Shown here piece by piece: positions 38,035-50,100 of a stretch of DNA of 64,000 nt. The first letter of the stretch is position 1. Every line of letters starts with the position of its first letter. Under the pieces are notes generated by a model that did not search any database, was not told the origin of the DNA, and saw only the letters and a list, made by a program, of their open reading frames with translations. The stretch covers positions 294,162-358,161 of the forward strand of contig JASJFT010000020.1 of the NCBI GenBank assembly GCA_030770425.1. Reading direction: 5' to 3'. Origin of the DNA: Darksidea phi (taxonomy: Eukaryota; Ascomycota; Dothideomycetes; Pleosporales; Lentitheciaceae). The translations under genes and the position numbers were made by a program.

Positions 38035-38438
38035 TTTGTCTCTCCCTAAATTCGTTACATCCTCGGACTTAAACGAAGGGATTTCACTTAAAGGATGCAT
38101 CATAATCTTTTTTGTTTCGTGCAGCAAAGTCTTTTCTAGTCTGGTATTTCCGAAGCTCTAGCGTTGGAATATCGAAACAAATCGAACACCTATGTTAGTT
38201 CCTCGAGCCAGAAATGTGCTTCAAGTGAATACCGACCTACCTGCAACAAACGCCAGGTAGCGTCCTTTACGTGTCCACACAACGTTTGGAAGAGATATCG
38301 CTAACACTGCTACAGCTAACATGAGACATAATACATTGGTAAGAAGCAAGATTTTTCGACGAAGCCGTTAGATGTAGAAACCCATTTTGCAAGCTCCCAC
38401 ATCAAGATTCCCTTATACACACACCTGTTATACAAAAT
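38035..38438. other. Spacer containing an orphan exon pair and one copy of a dispersed repeat
   Basis: On the minus strand a hydrophobic, protein-like segment (LMLAVAVLAISLPNVVW, then RKGRYLAFVA) leads into a GTAGGT donor-like site. A CTAAC...ATAG acceptor follows ~50 nt later, then a short tail ending VSIFQR-stop near 38165. No upstream start could be joined. The 3' half is duplicated at 44.5 kb. Confidence 0.35.
38114..38238 (-). repeat. Dispersed repeat copy A (partner at 44478-44602)
   Basis: Read on the minus strand, this ~125-bp segment aligns with the plus strand at 44478-44602 at roughly 90% identity by eye, with a few small indels. Both copies share TTCACTTGAAGCACATTTCT and AGAAAAGACTTTG. 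The two copies are in opposite orientations. Confidence 0.8.
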
Positions 38439-39356
38439 CTACAACCTCGAGCTCACCAGAGTCCCCCCATCCAACGCAATAGTCGCCCCATTAACCCAAG
38501 CGCCCGCCGGACTACTCAACCAAATACATGTCCCGGCTACGTCCTCGGCAAACCCAATCCTACCGAGCGGTACGCCTTCTGCAATTTATCTCCAAATTTC
38601 TCTAATGTAGCCTTCATCATCTTACTTTGGAAAGGTCCGCACGCAATTGCATTACTTGTGATTCACCTCTTGCCCAAATGTCCCGCCAGCACTCTGCTCA
38701 TATGGTGTAGCCCTGCTTTTGAAGCAGGATAGGTGAAGGTTTCGAGCGCGGGGACGCGTAGCCCGTCGACGGCGCCGATGTGTATTACGCGGGATGGGCG
38801 GAAGGTGTAGCACCGGCTTCAAGGAGGGGTGTAGCGGCTTGTGTGAGTTGGAAGACGCGCTTGAGGTTTAGGTTTAGGACGCGGTCCCATGCTGCAGACG
38901 AGTATGTGTCGTACGGCTCGGCCCAGTTGCTGCCAGAGTTATTGACTAGGACGTGAAGTTCTGTTCATAGTTCGCAACTTGATCTGTCGATCACCGATCA
39001 TCTTCTGGAATGCGTACTTCCTTCTCGCTTCTTCAATTCTTTGGCTACATTCTTGACATTCTCCTCCTTGTAAAAGCCCACCGTTATATAGTCCGCCTTT
39101 CCCTTCCCCGGCGCATTTAACTCTTTACATGCTTGTTCACATGCTTTCGCGTCTCTTGACGATAATATACACATTCGCTCCATTCTGTATGAAACCTTCC
39201 GAGATCATGCGGCCGATGTCTTTCGCGCCGCCGATTACAAGGACGATTTTGTCCTGGGATACATCAGTTTGGAGCCTAGCGTGCGGTTCAAGATGGGGCG
39301 GAATAGGGATTGGGGGGCTATGTGTACCTTGACGTCGAAAGAGTGGCATTATCCAT
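38439..39356 (-). pseudogene. Broken short-chain dehydrogenase/reductase (SDR)
   Basis: The translation is clearly a classical NAD(P)-binding SDR of the fungal type often labelled rhamnolipid-biosynthesis 3-oxoacyl-ACP reductase. It has the cofactor motif VIGGAKDIG, the NNSGSNWAEP motif, the catalytic YPASKAG and a C-terminal DGGTL. Two normal introns survive (39327-39276 and 39017-38961). The reading frame is broken after VYI near 39165, again near 38798 (before RVIHIGAVDG), by an in-frame TGA near 38671, and by another shift near 38575. Four lesions make a simple sequencing error unlikely, so I call it a pseudogene. The original substrate is unknown. Confidence 0.8.
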
Positions 39357-40141
39357 ACTGAAAGCGCGCACTGATCTATGCACGAGACGAGGAGAGGTAA
39401 GAACGAGAGTATAGATCGAGAAAGACTATTTGAAGTGGAGCTCCTCATCTCATCAGAAGTCCGGCTCGGGGCGTCGCGGATCTGGGGTTAAGCCTCGGCT
39501 CGGTTGCACATCAATTCGGGCCGACCATATTGACGGCGACATTGTGTTACGATCTCGCAATACTTCGGATGTCGTCTGAAAGCTCCAAAATGTTGCATGC
39601 GTCCAAAACGGCATAGGTTCCTGAATGAACGCCGCCATCCGTGGGGATATCGGAGCGGCACCACCGCAGCTCCCGTCCACCGCATATCGGAACGGATGGC
39701 ATTTTTCGATCCGATATCCGCGAAGGACCGTCTTACGCTGCGTCATTCACAGTGCTAATACCCCGAACCTTTGCTTGTATAGGAGTGGGATTGCATGCGT
39801 TTGCTCTCCTGGCGCGGGCTCGGCCGTAATAAACCTTGACCGGGCACTGCTGGTACTCTGAGCGACGAATCACTTCAGCAAGAATGTAGATGCCTGAATA
39901 GGGGTGGAAGTAATCATTTGTTTGGATTTCCATAGCGAGAGTCTAGTTTTCAGGTCCATCCGAAAGAGGGCAAGAGTTTCTATGGCGTAAAGGTGCTCTA
40001 CTCATGCCCTGTATACGTGGGAGCAGAAGTATATAACCTCTAGATCTCATCAAGTTGATCCAACAGTGTCTTCCCATCTTCCCGAGTCTTTCAATCATAC
40101 TCTTCTTCCACTTTAAGCCATCACTCATCCCATCGCCCACC
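39357..40141. other. Intergenic interval upstream of the DJ-1 gene
   Basis: This is the divergent spacer between the SDR pseudogene and the DJ-1/PfpI gene. A minus-strand frame from the ATG at 39933 (66 aa) ends near a GTAAGA donor-like site and could be an exon, but I found no supported continuation. Nothing else is recognised. Confidence 0.4.
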
Positions 40142-40841
40142 ATGGTCCGCATCGGCGTCCTCATAGTCCCTCCCATCCAACTCCTCGACATCAGCCCCAT
40201 CGACCTCTTCGCCATGGCCACGCAAGAGTACTTCCAGGCCAGCCAACTGCCCCAACAACTCATCGACATCGCAATCCCCACATCAGAACTTACTATCAAA
40301 TACATAGGCGCCAGCGGGCCCAACACGGTCTCCCCCACCACGGCTCGTCTAAACCTTGCCATCGACACCGCCCTAACCGACACCGCCGTAGCCCCAGGGA
40401 AACTCGATATCCTAATGATTCCGGGTCCGCCGCCGGGCACCAAGCCGGAGGAAGAAGTGCTTCGGTTCGTGCGCGATCATGTAGATGCTGGCGTGGAGCT
40501 TCTGTCCATCTGCACTGGCATCTTTGTGGCTGCTTATGCGGGCGTGTTGGATGAGAAACGGGCGACTGGTCCGGCAGCTCTTCAGGACTTGCTTTGGAAA
40601 ATGTTTCCGAAGGTCAAGTGGGAAAATAAACGGTACTTGAATGATGGGAAGTTATGGACGACTGGTAAGCTTATCTAGGTTTGAGACAGTAGTGTGGATG
40701 AGGGCTAACGGGATTATAGGCGGTATCACTAATGGTATGGACATGACGGGCGTGTATATGCGGCAGCGCTGGCCTGGTGCGTTGAGCGAGACGGTGTTGC
40801 AGATGGCGGACGTTGAGCCGAGGCCGCAAGACTATGAGTAA
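40142..40841 (+). CDS. DJ-1/PfpI (class I glutamine amidotransferase-like) family protein
   Basis: Exons 40142-40664 and 40720-40841, joined across a 55-nt intron, give 214 aa. The N-terminus (VRIGVLIVPPIQLLDISPID) and the nucleophile elbow LLSICTGIFVAAYAGVL, with cysteine as the likely nucleophile, match the DJ-1/PfpI superfamily. The region after the intron, GGITNGMDMTGVY, corresponds to the family's usual SGG-T-G-D segment. Members include isonitrile hydratase-like enzymes, proteases, glyoxalases and chaperones, so the specific reaction cannot be named. It is a soluble protein with no targeting signal seen. Confidence 0.85.
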
Positions 40842-40990
40842 GAAAGGGGTCTGTGTCCTGGCATGCCAGTAGGGATAGTGGTTCGTTGCTTGAAGCGCTC
40901 GGTTATCTGGTTAAGTGGTTGTTTCGGAAAGAATGATATTTCTTCTATGGGTATCTTAACTTTTCGTCATACTATGGGACTTGATCGATC

Positions 40991-41746
40991 TTAGACTGCA
41001 CCTGCCCTTCTCCTCTCGAGTATCTGTTGTTTAAGTCCTTCAGCGGCGGCTTCCGTCTCCAGGACCCGTCCCACGCCTCGCTTCCATGTCTCCTCAAGTG
41101 TCTTGATCTCGCCGTGGACGCTTTCTTGCTGTGACCTCCGTGTGCCTTCCACCTCGTCCTGCTGTCTCCGCACGTCTGCCAGCTCGGCCTCGATCGACTT
41201 CAGTATATCCTCTAGCTGCGAATTGCCCACTAGCCACGAATTTTTGCCGAATTTTTCCAGCAGTCCGAGCTCGATCAACCGCGCATTCACATATTCAGAA
41301 TTTGTGTATGCCTTCTTCAATGCCTCGCTCCATTCGGCGGTATCTGTGTTCGACGGTGCGTCGGGCATCTCATACCGGCTTGAGTTGATGGCTGAGAGTT
41401 TCGAGGTTGGGTCGGCTTGTAGTCGCGCATGCTCTTGTTCAACGGCATCAGAGAACTTCGGTGTGTACGTCGCGGCCGGAATCAAAGCTGGGTGAAGCTG
41501 CGCGGTATCAATGCCAGCGCCCCTGATCTCGTCCTGTATAACGGCCTGCGCGGCAGCAAGACTGCGCTCGTCGGGCGGCGCGTCCACATCTGCCAAGCGT
41601 GAGTCGGTGATGCAAGCACATGCGAATCGATTGCCATTTGCGCATCGGATATTGGACAGCTTCCGGAAACGCGCAAAAGAGAGGAGAGTAGGAATAGATT
41701 AATACGTACAGGGGAGGGAGTCATAGGATTCGTTGATGAGCGGCAT
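40991..41746 (-). CDS. Pre-mRNA-splicing factor SPF27 (BCAS2/Cwf7 family)
   Basis: Exon 1 (41746-41710) codes for MPLINESYDSLPY and joins across a 120-nt intron (41709-41590) to exon 2 (41589-40991), giving 211 aa. The opening MPLxxESxDSLPY is diagnostic of the BCAS2/SPF27 family, a subunit of the Prp19 (NineTeen) complex of the nuclear spliceosome. The second half is a coiled coil (residues ~130-205, rich in E, R, Q and L) used in that complex. The length matches the family. The gene is head-to-head with the ceramidase gene. Confidence 0.9.
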
Positions 41747-42089
41747 TGCACTTGAGGACGGCAGGAGGGGGAAAATTAGAGCGATGAAGGTGGCCGCCAG
41801 TGAAGAAGGTGGACAGGCTAGGAACTGGTCAGCCGCCGAGCTAGGCGGCGGATCCCCTGCTGTGTAGCTGATTTACCGGGCGCTAGCGGACGACGCGACC
41901 GAAACGTCATACGCGACGGGCCCCGCGCCCAGACGAGCATGCGAGCAAGCATTGGTAACCATTCCTGGACAATGACTGGGGAACCTTCCTATCACAACAC
42001 AGACTGCTATTTAGCACCCTCTCTCGCCGCCTTTGCCATGCCTTGCATTCCGTGGCCGCCTACTTCCTCTTCGACATCTGGCCGCCCGC
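41747..42089. promoter_or_regulatory. Shared divergent promoter region, SPF27 and ceramidase
   Basis: A 343-nt spacer separates two divergently transcribed start codons, so both promoters must lie here or in the 5' leaders. I see no clear TATA box. Confidence 0.5.
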
Positions 42090-44404
42090 ATGGCACGCTC
42101 ACACATCGCCGTCGCCTTGGGCGCGGCCCTCATTGCCTCGCTGATCGTCGGACAGCTCGTCATCAGCCTGGGGCTTCCGCAGGTGGATTTCTGGCGCTGG
42201 AGACCGGACCAGGACCAGCATGACCACACGCAGACGCACCTGTTCAACGAGAAGCAGGCGGATGCGGCCGTCGAGAATCCCTCGCAGTATCTCATAGGCG
42301 TGGGGAAAGCGGACATCACCGGGTAGCCGCACCTATCAAGCCAAATGCATCTGGCTGACAATAATGCAGACCTGTGGTTGAGCTCAACTTGATGGGATAT
42401 GCGAACTCGTCTCAATTGGGCACTGGCCTCCGTCAGCGCCTCTACTCTCGCGCCTTCATCGTCGGCAGCCCGAGCGACCCGAGCCAGCGCTTCGTCTACA
42501 TGGTCCTCGACACACAGTCAGGAGACTCAGCGATCCGCAACGGCATCTTGGAGGGACTGCAGGCGTTGGGCTCGGCCTATTCCGTCTACACCCAGAAGAA
42601 CGTGGCCGTAACAGGCACGCACAGCCATGCCGGGCCAGGTGCCTGGTTGAACTACCTGCTCCCGCAAATCACGAGCCTGGGCTTCGACAAGCAGAGCTAC
42701 AGAGCTATTGTCGACGGAGCTGTACTGTCCATCAAGCGGGCACATGAGGGCCTGGCACTGGGCACCATCGGCTCGGGCAGCGCTAAAGTCAACGATGCGA
42801 ACATCAACCGCAGTCTGTACGCCTACCTTGCCAATCCGGCACAGGAACGAGCGCGGTACACGGACGACGTCGACAAAACGATGACCCTCCTCAAATTCAC
42901 AAGAGCGAGCGACGGGAAGCACATCGGCATTCTGAACTGGTTCGCCGTTCACGGAACGAGCATGCTCGGAAACCAGACCATTGTTGCTGCCGACAACAAA
43001 GGTGTAGCTGCCTATCTCTTTGAGCAAGACATCGCCGCAAATGCGGCTGCAGCCAACGCCGCTGAAGGATTCGTCGCCGGTTTCTCGCAGGCCAACGTCG
43101 GCGACACCACGCCTAACGTTCTTGGTGCGTATTGCGAGGACGGGTCCAATCAAGAGTGCAAGCTCGAAGACAGCACGTGTGGCGGCAAGAGTCAGGACTG
43201 TCATGGCCGAGGTCCCTTCTTTGGCCTTAATGACGGCGGTCACAAATCATGCTACGAGATCGGAAAGCGCCAGTACGAGGGTGCGAAGGGCATCTACGAT
43301 TCAAGCAGCTTCACAGCCCTTACTGGCAGCGTTCGCTCTTTCCACACGTTTGTCGACTACTCAAACTTTACCTTTACGTTGGCGAATGGTACGACGGTCT
43401 CGACATGTGCTGCTGCATTGGGTAATTCCTTTGCAGCCGGTACTTCTGATGGTCCCGGCGCCTTCGATTTCGTGCAGAATGATCCTGGTGCGCCAAACAA
43501 CCCGTTCTGGAACATCGTAGGCAGCGCCATCGCTCCGCCAGGCCCCAAGCAAATCGCGTGCCAACAGCCGAAGCCCATCCTACTCAACGTTGGCCAAGCG
43601 AAGGTACCGTACGACTGGTCCCCTAACATTGTCGACATTCAAGTCCTCCGCGTTGGACAGTTCTTCATCATCGTCTCACCCGGCGAAGCTACGACCATGT
43701 CGGGACGCCGATGGAGAGAAGCAGTGTACAACAAAGCGTTATCTGCCAACATTGTATCTTCCGCTACCCCACCCATTGTCGTGCTTGGGGGTCCGGCAAA
43801 CACCTATACCCACTACATCGCCACCGAAGAAGAATATAGTGTTCAACGATATGAAGGCGCGTCTACACTACATGGACCGCACACCCTCAATGCCTACATA
43901 AACAGGACTCTCACCTATCTCCCGTACCTTGCCGACGATGCGACTGGTACTGCCCCTGCTGGGCCAACACCCCCAGACAACCGCGACCGCAGCATCTCCC
44001 TCATCACAGGCGTCGTCTACGATGGTTCTGGAGGGATGAAGTTCGGCGACGTCCTCACCGGCCCGGCAGCCTCCTATACCCGCGGCTCTCTCGTCAAAGC
44101 CGTTTTCCAAGGTGCCAATCCTCGCAACAATCTCCGTTTGGAGGGTACCTTTACTTCGGTCGAGAAGCAGAACAGCGACGGCACGTGGACGCAGGTAAAG
44201 AATGATAAGGATTGGGAACTGATGTATGAGTGGAAGCGGGTGAATGGTTTGACAGGCACTAGTAACGTGACAATTAGCTGGGACACGGCAATTACAAGCC
44301 CGGTGGCGGGGACGTATCGGTTCAAATATTATGGGGACTCGAAAGCGGTTGGGGGCAAAATTACTAGTTTTGAAGGGACGAGTGGCGCTTTCAATTTGAC
44401 GTAG
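42090..44404 (+). CDS. Neutral/alkaline ceramidase (non-lysosomal)
   Basis: This gene encodes an enzyme that hydrolyses ceramide to sphingosine and fatty acid. Exons 42090-42322 and 42370-44404 join across a 47-nt intron to give 755 aa. An N-terminal signal anchor (ALGAALIASLIVGQLVISLGL) places it in the secretory or outer membrane system. The family core is clear: GKADITGP...NLMGYA, the zinc ligands in GTHSHAGPG and NWFAVHG, the later SPGEATTMSGRRW and the tyrosine-bearing YTHYIATEEEY, with a C-terminal Ig-like domain ending FNLT. The segment expected to hold the serine nucleophile (GDxSPN in characterised enzymes) reads GDTTPNVLG, with threonine. An upstream in-frame ATG at 42039 is possible, but 42090 places the hydrophobic segment best. 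Confidence 0.93.
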
Positions 44405-45621
44405 AGGTGGGCGTCCAGAAGCGATTGATATGGATGTATACGAAGTTTATGAGCTAGTAGTGCTGTTAATTTATAGCCTAGGTCGGCCTTCACTTGAAGC
44501 ACATTTCTGGCTAAAGAAGCTAACATAGGTATTCGATTTCTTTCGATATTCCCAACGTAGAGCCTCGGAAATACTAATCTAGAAAAGACTTTGCGCGAAA
44601 CGAGAGCACTTTTTGGTTTTATTTTTGGTGGGTAGCTTAAAAAAAGGCAGGCAAAGATCATAAGGTAGGAAGACAGGAACAAACTAATAGGAAAGAGATT
44701 TATCGAGGAAACTTTTTATCGTGCCAGCTAATAGGAGAAGTAAAACGCGTCTACTCCGTACAAGCCCATTGGGTTATACTACTAACTAATAACGAGACTA
44801 GAATTGTCCAAGGAAGTATTTGGAATACTAAGCTCTAAAGATCCTATCCAACCCGGACGCCTCTAACTACTCCACATATGAATCCATATATAAATCCACA
44901 TACAAGAAAAAAAAATCTTGATATTCCTCTCCCTTGTCCCGTTGGCTCGTGGCCTGGCTGTGTTTTTCGTGATTCTATCACATTATGTTTCAATGTATCG
45001 ACATCTCACGCAGCAGAACAGGCGGCAACTACACGACAATGACAGCTCCAATTTATTGATTTTTTACTGTGGGCGGCGGTAAGTGTGGGTGTGCTAACTT
45101 ATCGCTGCCGCTGTTGGATCTCCCAACGCTCTACGGTTCGGCGGCACATGTCATTGCTCGTCGCTTACGATCAGTAGTACTCAGTAGTATATAGCTCTAG
45201 AACTCTATTATCGTGTATAAGATGTGGGTATAGCACTTCTACTATGTACAAAGTCCTATTATATTCCGTGCGGATCTTTAAACGAGGCTCGTACTATGAA
45301 AATCCAAACTAAAGCGAAATAAAAATAAATATATATATATATTTAAAAGTAAAAAATTACTACAGTAGATAGATAGTACATGTTAATAGGGGCTTAATAG
45401 AGTAACTAACTAACTCGTCCGTCCCCTATATTAACTTGATTTAAATATTAGGTTGGCTATCTAGATTGATTTTCTTTAATTCACAATTAAATCCCTCCGC
45501 ATTCCAATTCCCGTGTACAAAAGATCGGGTTATTTATAGATATTTATCCTATATCTGTTCAATCTACTTTCTTCTTTACGCAACGTCTTAGATCATCACT
45601 TGATACTATACGTAGCACTAA
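44405..45621. other. AT-rich intergenic block
   Basis: A 1.2-kb gene-free interval, strongly AT-rich at 44600-45550 with ATATAT runs near 45325. It contains the second copy of the dispersed repeat (44478-44602). The base bias is compatible with repeat-induced point mutation of an old element, but no element is recognisable. Confidence 0.5.
44478..44602 (+). repeat. Dispersed repeat copy B (partner at 38114-38238)
   Basis: This is the inverted partner of copy A. The conserved part includes a CTAACATAG acceptor-like site, followed by an in-frame tail with a TAG stop at the same place as in copy A (FVSIFQR-stop in A, FLSIFPT-stop in B). Confidence 0.8.
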
Positions 45622-46504
45622 TCAATGGCTTTTCCAAGTATCCTGCATCTCACCGTGCTCTCCACCCTCTTTGCTATCCCAGATGCCCATCCACGCGTTT
45701 CCTACATACTCTGCGATATCTTTGAACTCTCTCCCCTCGAACCACTCCTTTAGGATCACGGCCTTTTCATCCATGTCTTTACACATCCTCAACCTTCCCA
45801 ATTCCTCGTAGGGCACGAATCTATCATCATCCCTTCCATAACCCCACATGATTGTATTCCACTCAGCCACCACCATGCCCCCTGTGCTCGGCCAGGCAAC
45901 GCTCACCCACGTCCTCTCCCTTTCCGTAGGTGCAGGTTCTCTCCCCTCTTCAAGCGCATCAATGCATCCAGCATCTGGCACATGACCATCTACGCCTTTC
46001 AGGAAGATCATTCGTGATAAAGAGTCGTACCATTTTGCGCCGAGGAGGAGCAATTTCTTACAGAATTCGTCTTCAGACTTTGAGCCGGAAAACCGGGTTT
46101 TGGGTGGATGAGTGCGAGAAAGGTCTAGGAATTCGAAGTCTGGTATTGTGGCATTTTCGAGGGCAATCACGCCGCCTTTGGAGGGGTAACCGTAGACATG
46201 GCTGTCTGGTACGTCAAAACGGATTCGTCTGGTTATGTCCTTCCTAGGATCGTGGAGGGAGCGTGGTCCGGCAACCGAACGCGTTGATGGTCGGGAACCT
46301 GGGTTGTTGATTGGGAGCATGGTTTGAAATATATTGGTTCTGGGGGCGAAACACTCCGGTAAGTAGCGCTGAAGGTATTGGATGGCAAATACTCTGACAT
46401 CGGTTAGGAACGTAACGGAAAAAGCGAGTGAGGCCAAGCGCTGACATGACGAAACCTAAGAAAATGGCCGTAGTGATGTATTTTGCTTCAGCAAGCACAT
46501 TCAT
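45622..46504 (-). CDS. Hypothetical protein with N-terminal membrane anchor
   Basis: The ATG at 46504 opens a 59-nt exon (46504-46446) that joins across a 52-nt intron (donor GTCAGC, branch CTAAC, acceptor CAG) to 46393-45622, giving 276 aa. The join creates a continuous hydrophobic segment (YITTAIFLGFVIVFAI) at residues ~9-24. It is followed by a soluble domain with several Trp (SVAWPSTGGMVV, WNTIMWGYG) and acidic patches. I do not recognise the family. The donor is weak; without exon 1 the frame could start at the ATG at 46320 (232 aa). Confidence 0.55.
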
Positions 46505-47143
46505 GGTGCGGACACAGTCCGGGGCGGAAAAAACCACGTCGCTGGTGATGCCGTGGAAACGCTGCATGCGTGGCACAGCGAGACTGAGATAGAATTGCAC
46601 CGACGGTCGCATCTTAAAATAACGCGGTTTTCCCGGAAGAATTCCGTACTTGCCCAACGCGCCAAGGTGTTTCCACCTACCGCAGTTGTACAATCAAGCC
46701 GAAGCCTACTAAGCTCAATCACAATGCGACGCTACCAGTCAATAGAAAAGCGCTGGTGCCTCACAAACTGATATATTTCTACACGCCAAGCCAAAAATAA
46801 AGTAGCACAAGCTATGCAAAACAGTCTAAGTAGTTCCATCTCCAAATAATGTTTCAAGCAAAAAGAAGAGCAGAGAAATAGAAAGGACAAGCAGAAATTC
46901 TGTATACCCATGTAAGCGTTTTGACATAGAGAAAAAAGAAAAAAAAACTCCCCGTGCGGGGGATAAAGCAAAACGCCTGGTAATGCTCAAGGCTCGTGCT
47001 AGTGCCAAACCATAAGGATAGACGAAAAAGGCAAATTATATGCACCCAGAACCTCATCGTATGTTAAAGAGTGAACGAATCAAGTGCTGCAGAAACTGTT
47101 AGCTGACGGCTCAATCATACGACGTGCAAGTGCGTGTGACTTA
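46505..47143. other. Intergenic interval between the hypothetical gene and PLD1
   Basis: This is the upstream region of the hypothetical gene and the 3' flank of the phospholipase D gene, which reads toward it on the same strand. No supported gene is seen. Confidence 0.5.
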
Positions 47144-50100
47144 CTAAATCTCCAAAGGCGCAATCTGGTCCACAGTATACAACCACCCATTGTTCTTCTC
47201 CTCATCCTCCAGCCAGTTGTACGGCCAAAGGACGAGGTGTCCCTGTACCAAGTCAAGCACTTTCTTCGCATCCTCCTTATCCAACATGTCATCCGTTGAA
47301 TGAAACTGCCTAGTCGAACTCTTCGTCGTGGCTCGCCTTCTGGAGCGCTTACTGCCCATAGTGCTAGCGTGCGCACGACCTAGTGTACCATCACGCTGTG
47401 GCTCTGAGATAGTCACCTGCCGGGGACGATTGAACCCGTTACTGTTACCGTTTGCGTTGGCGAAGTCGGTGTTGTCGGATTCGGGAATGGGTGGCGCGGG
47501 CGGGAAGGTGAATGTATGTGCGGGCATGGAGGGATTCATTGGCGAGACGGTGGCGTTGTCCACGCTCTTCAACGCGCCCTTTTCGTCCACGGCACCTCCA
47601 GCAGTGTTCACATGAAGTGACGATTGTAATTGTTGCTGTTTCTCCTGGTCCTCTGCCCATTGCTCGACCTTGCCCAACTTGTTGTTTTCGTCTTGGTCAC
47701 TGTGTGTGGATATCTTCTCAGAAAGCTTCTCGCCCAGGGCCTCGACCTGCTTTGTGGTGTGACCAGGGGTAGACACAATCTTGTCCGCGGTTCCCGTGCC
47801 GGGCGGTCCGGTCTTTCCCGGCGTTTCTTGCTGTTTACGAGCAGTTGATTTTCCTAAGCCCTGTGACTGCGCAAAACGCTCAGCAAACGCAGCGTACTCT
47901 TTGTACTCTTTCCAGGTCTTGACCTCATTGTCAGGCATGCACCGGAAGACTTGGCGGAAGAGTTTCGTGTTGTTCTCCGCGGCTGTATGCCATACATCAA
48001 GAAAGAACGAGTCGCTCAACGGATCACGCATGCAGTCGTCGGTGACGATGGGTCGATGCATGTCAGTAAGCAAAGGGTTAATGATAGAGGCGGAACCCTG
48101 GCTAAATGTGCGCAGGAGTGGTGGTCCACCAATGTCGGTATCATCGCATAGAGGGAGCGAGGGCAGTTGACTAAGCTGAGGGAGGCCGAGCTGCCTAGTG
48201 TCCATGCGGGGCATGCGAGGCGGTGGCAGACCAGCATACCCATCAGGCAAGCTACTGTGCCCACTGGTTCTCGTATTGACAGTGTTGCTTCGGCCACGAG
48301 CCCTAGTGGAATTCTTCTTTGGCGTAAGGCCGACGCCCTCAGACGCAACGTCAGAGACTAATACTTCATGGCCCTTGTCGTTGATATATGAGTCTCGCCC
48401 ATGTGCAACACTTGGCCGTTCCGTGTCTATTTCGCGCATGCGGTCGGGGCCGTCGCCACGGACATCCTTTTGATGTGCTGCATTGCTTGAAATCCTGGCA
48501 TCTGTTGTTTGTTTCTTCTTCGTCTGGAGATGGGGGTTGTTCTCTTGCTCCCAGTCGATGTCGTGATTGAAGCTGTGCAGCTTCTCAGCACGCGCAATCA
48601 GATCGTCCTCCAGGCGATGCTTATTTTCGGTCAGCTTCTGCTCAGTGACCCGATCATGCGTTGGCGAAGATGGAGCGGATGAGTCGGTGTGGAAGCCATG
48701 GCTATCGGCTTCTGAATGTCGGCTCTCCCATTCTTCCTCGCAACACGCGTCGGTATCAACACCGAGGTGTTCTCGCATGAGGCGCATACGCAGCGTATGA
48801 GGGAATTTTCCGACTTTGTATGGCTCTCCCGCCATGTAAGAATCTAGGACCTCCGTGTCTCTGACGATAGCGGCGACTTCAGAGTCGCGCGAGCCAAGCA
48901 TGGATCGCTCGTTGATGTTTGCTGACCCGATGATGGCAACACGGTCATCGACAACCATACATTTAGCATGAATGTAGAGCTGCTCCGTGACGAGGGCTTT
49001 CTGCGGACCTATCGCACCCCAGGATCGCAGAGCGTAGAATGAAATATAGTCCTCTGGCTCGATATCAGCTGCGCGGAGGCGACCGAAGATGGAGGTCTCT
49101 CCACGGCATATACTACGATACTGACATGCCATAATCAGACGCACGCTACTGCCCTCCTGTTGATCAACAGTATTCTGGAACCCAGGCATGAGTGGAATCA
49201 CAATACACGCTCTCCAGTCTTCCTGGTTCTGATGAGCACGCTTGATACGATCAACGAGCGCGTCGCTGATCGAATTTTCGATTTTGGTGCCTAGAACTTC
49301 ACAGCTACTGATGTAGAACTGGTTCTCGATGTACACAAAGTGCTCGGAAGTGGCTATCATCTGGACGTAGGCATTCATGATGCTGTGTTCGGTCTTATTG
49401 GGAGTTCCCAGTGACCAAGATGTTGCGGACCGAAGGATCTGCACTTCGCAAGTACCATCAAGTCCAAGCGCTTCGATATCAGCAGGGTTGAAGTCTGGCG
49501 GCGGCAGTAAGAAAGGAGTGGGCCGTGAAGGTTTGCGCTGGCGCAACAGATAATTCCATCGTTGAACGAAATGGCGGGTCAAGTCGCGAGCGGGCTGGCC
49601 AACGATTTGCATGCCAATGTCGTGCCAAGGCATCCTGGGTATCCTCGAACGGTCGTACATCTCTTCATAGGGTTTATCAAGCGCGAAGAAATCCTGAACT
49701 CGAGGGTTGGAGTAATCCTTCCCTGGCCACAATTGACAATGATCGGAATCTTTGGGTGTGTCATCCCGCTCGAACCCCGTCAGCTTATCATCAACCACGG
49801 TGTGCTGCGGTGTATCCCAACGACCAAAACATAAATCGACACCTCCACAAAATGCGACGGTATGGTCTACGATGCAGATCTTTTCGTGATGTGCCCAAAA
49901 AAAGGTGTTTTGTCGGATCTGATTCGGGGACCGTTGCACGAAGATATTTGGGTGCAAATCCAGCAGTGAGTACTTGGAGTATTCAGAATCTATCGGAATG
50001 GCGGCGTTAACGTTCCGATACATTATAACGAATATCTTGACCCCCTCTTGGGCCTTTCGTTGTAGAAGTCTGTCAAGTCGCCATTTCTGACTGATAGCAG

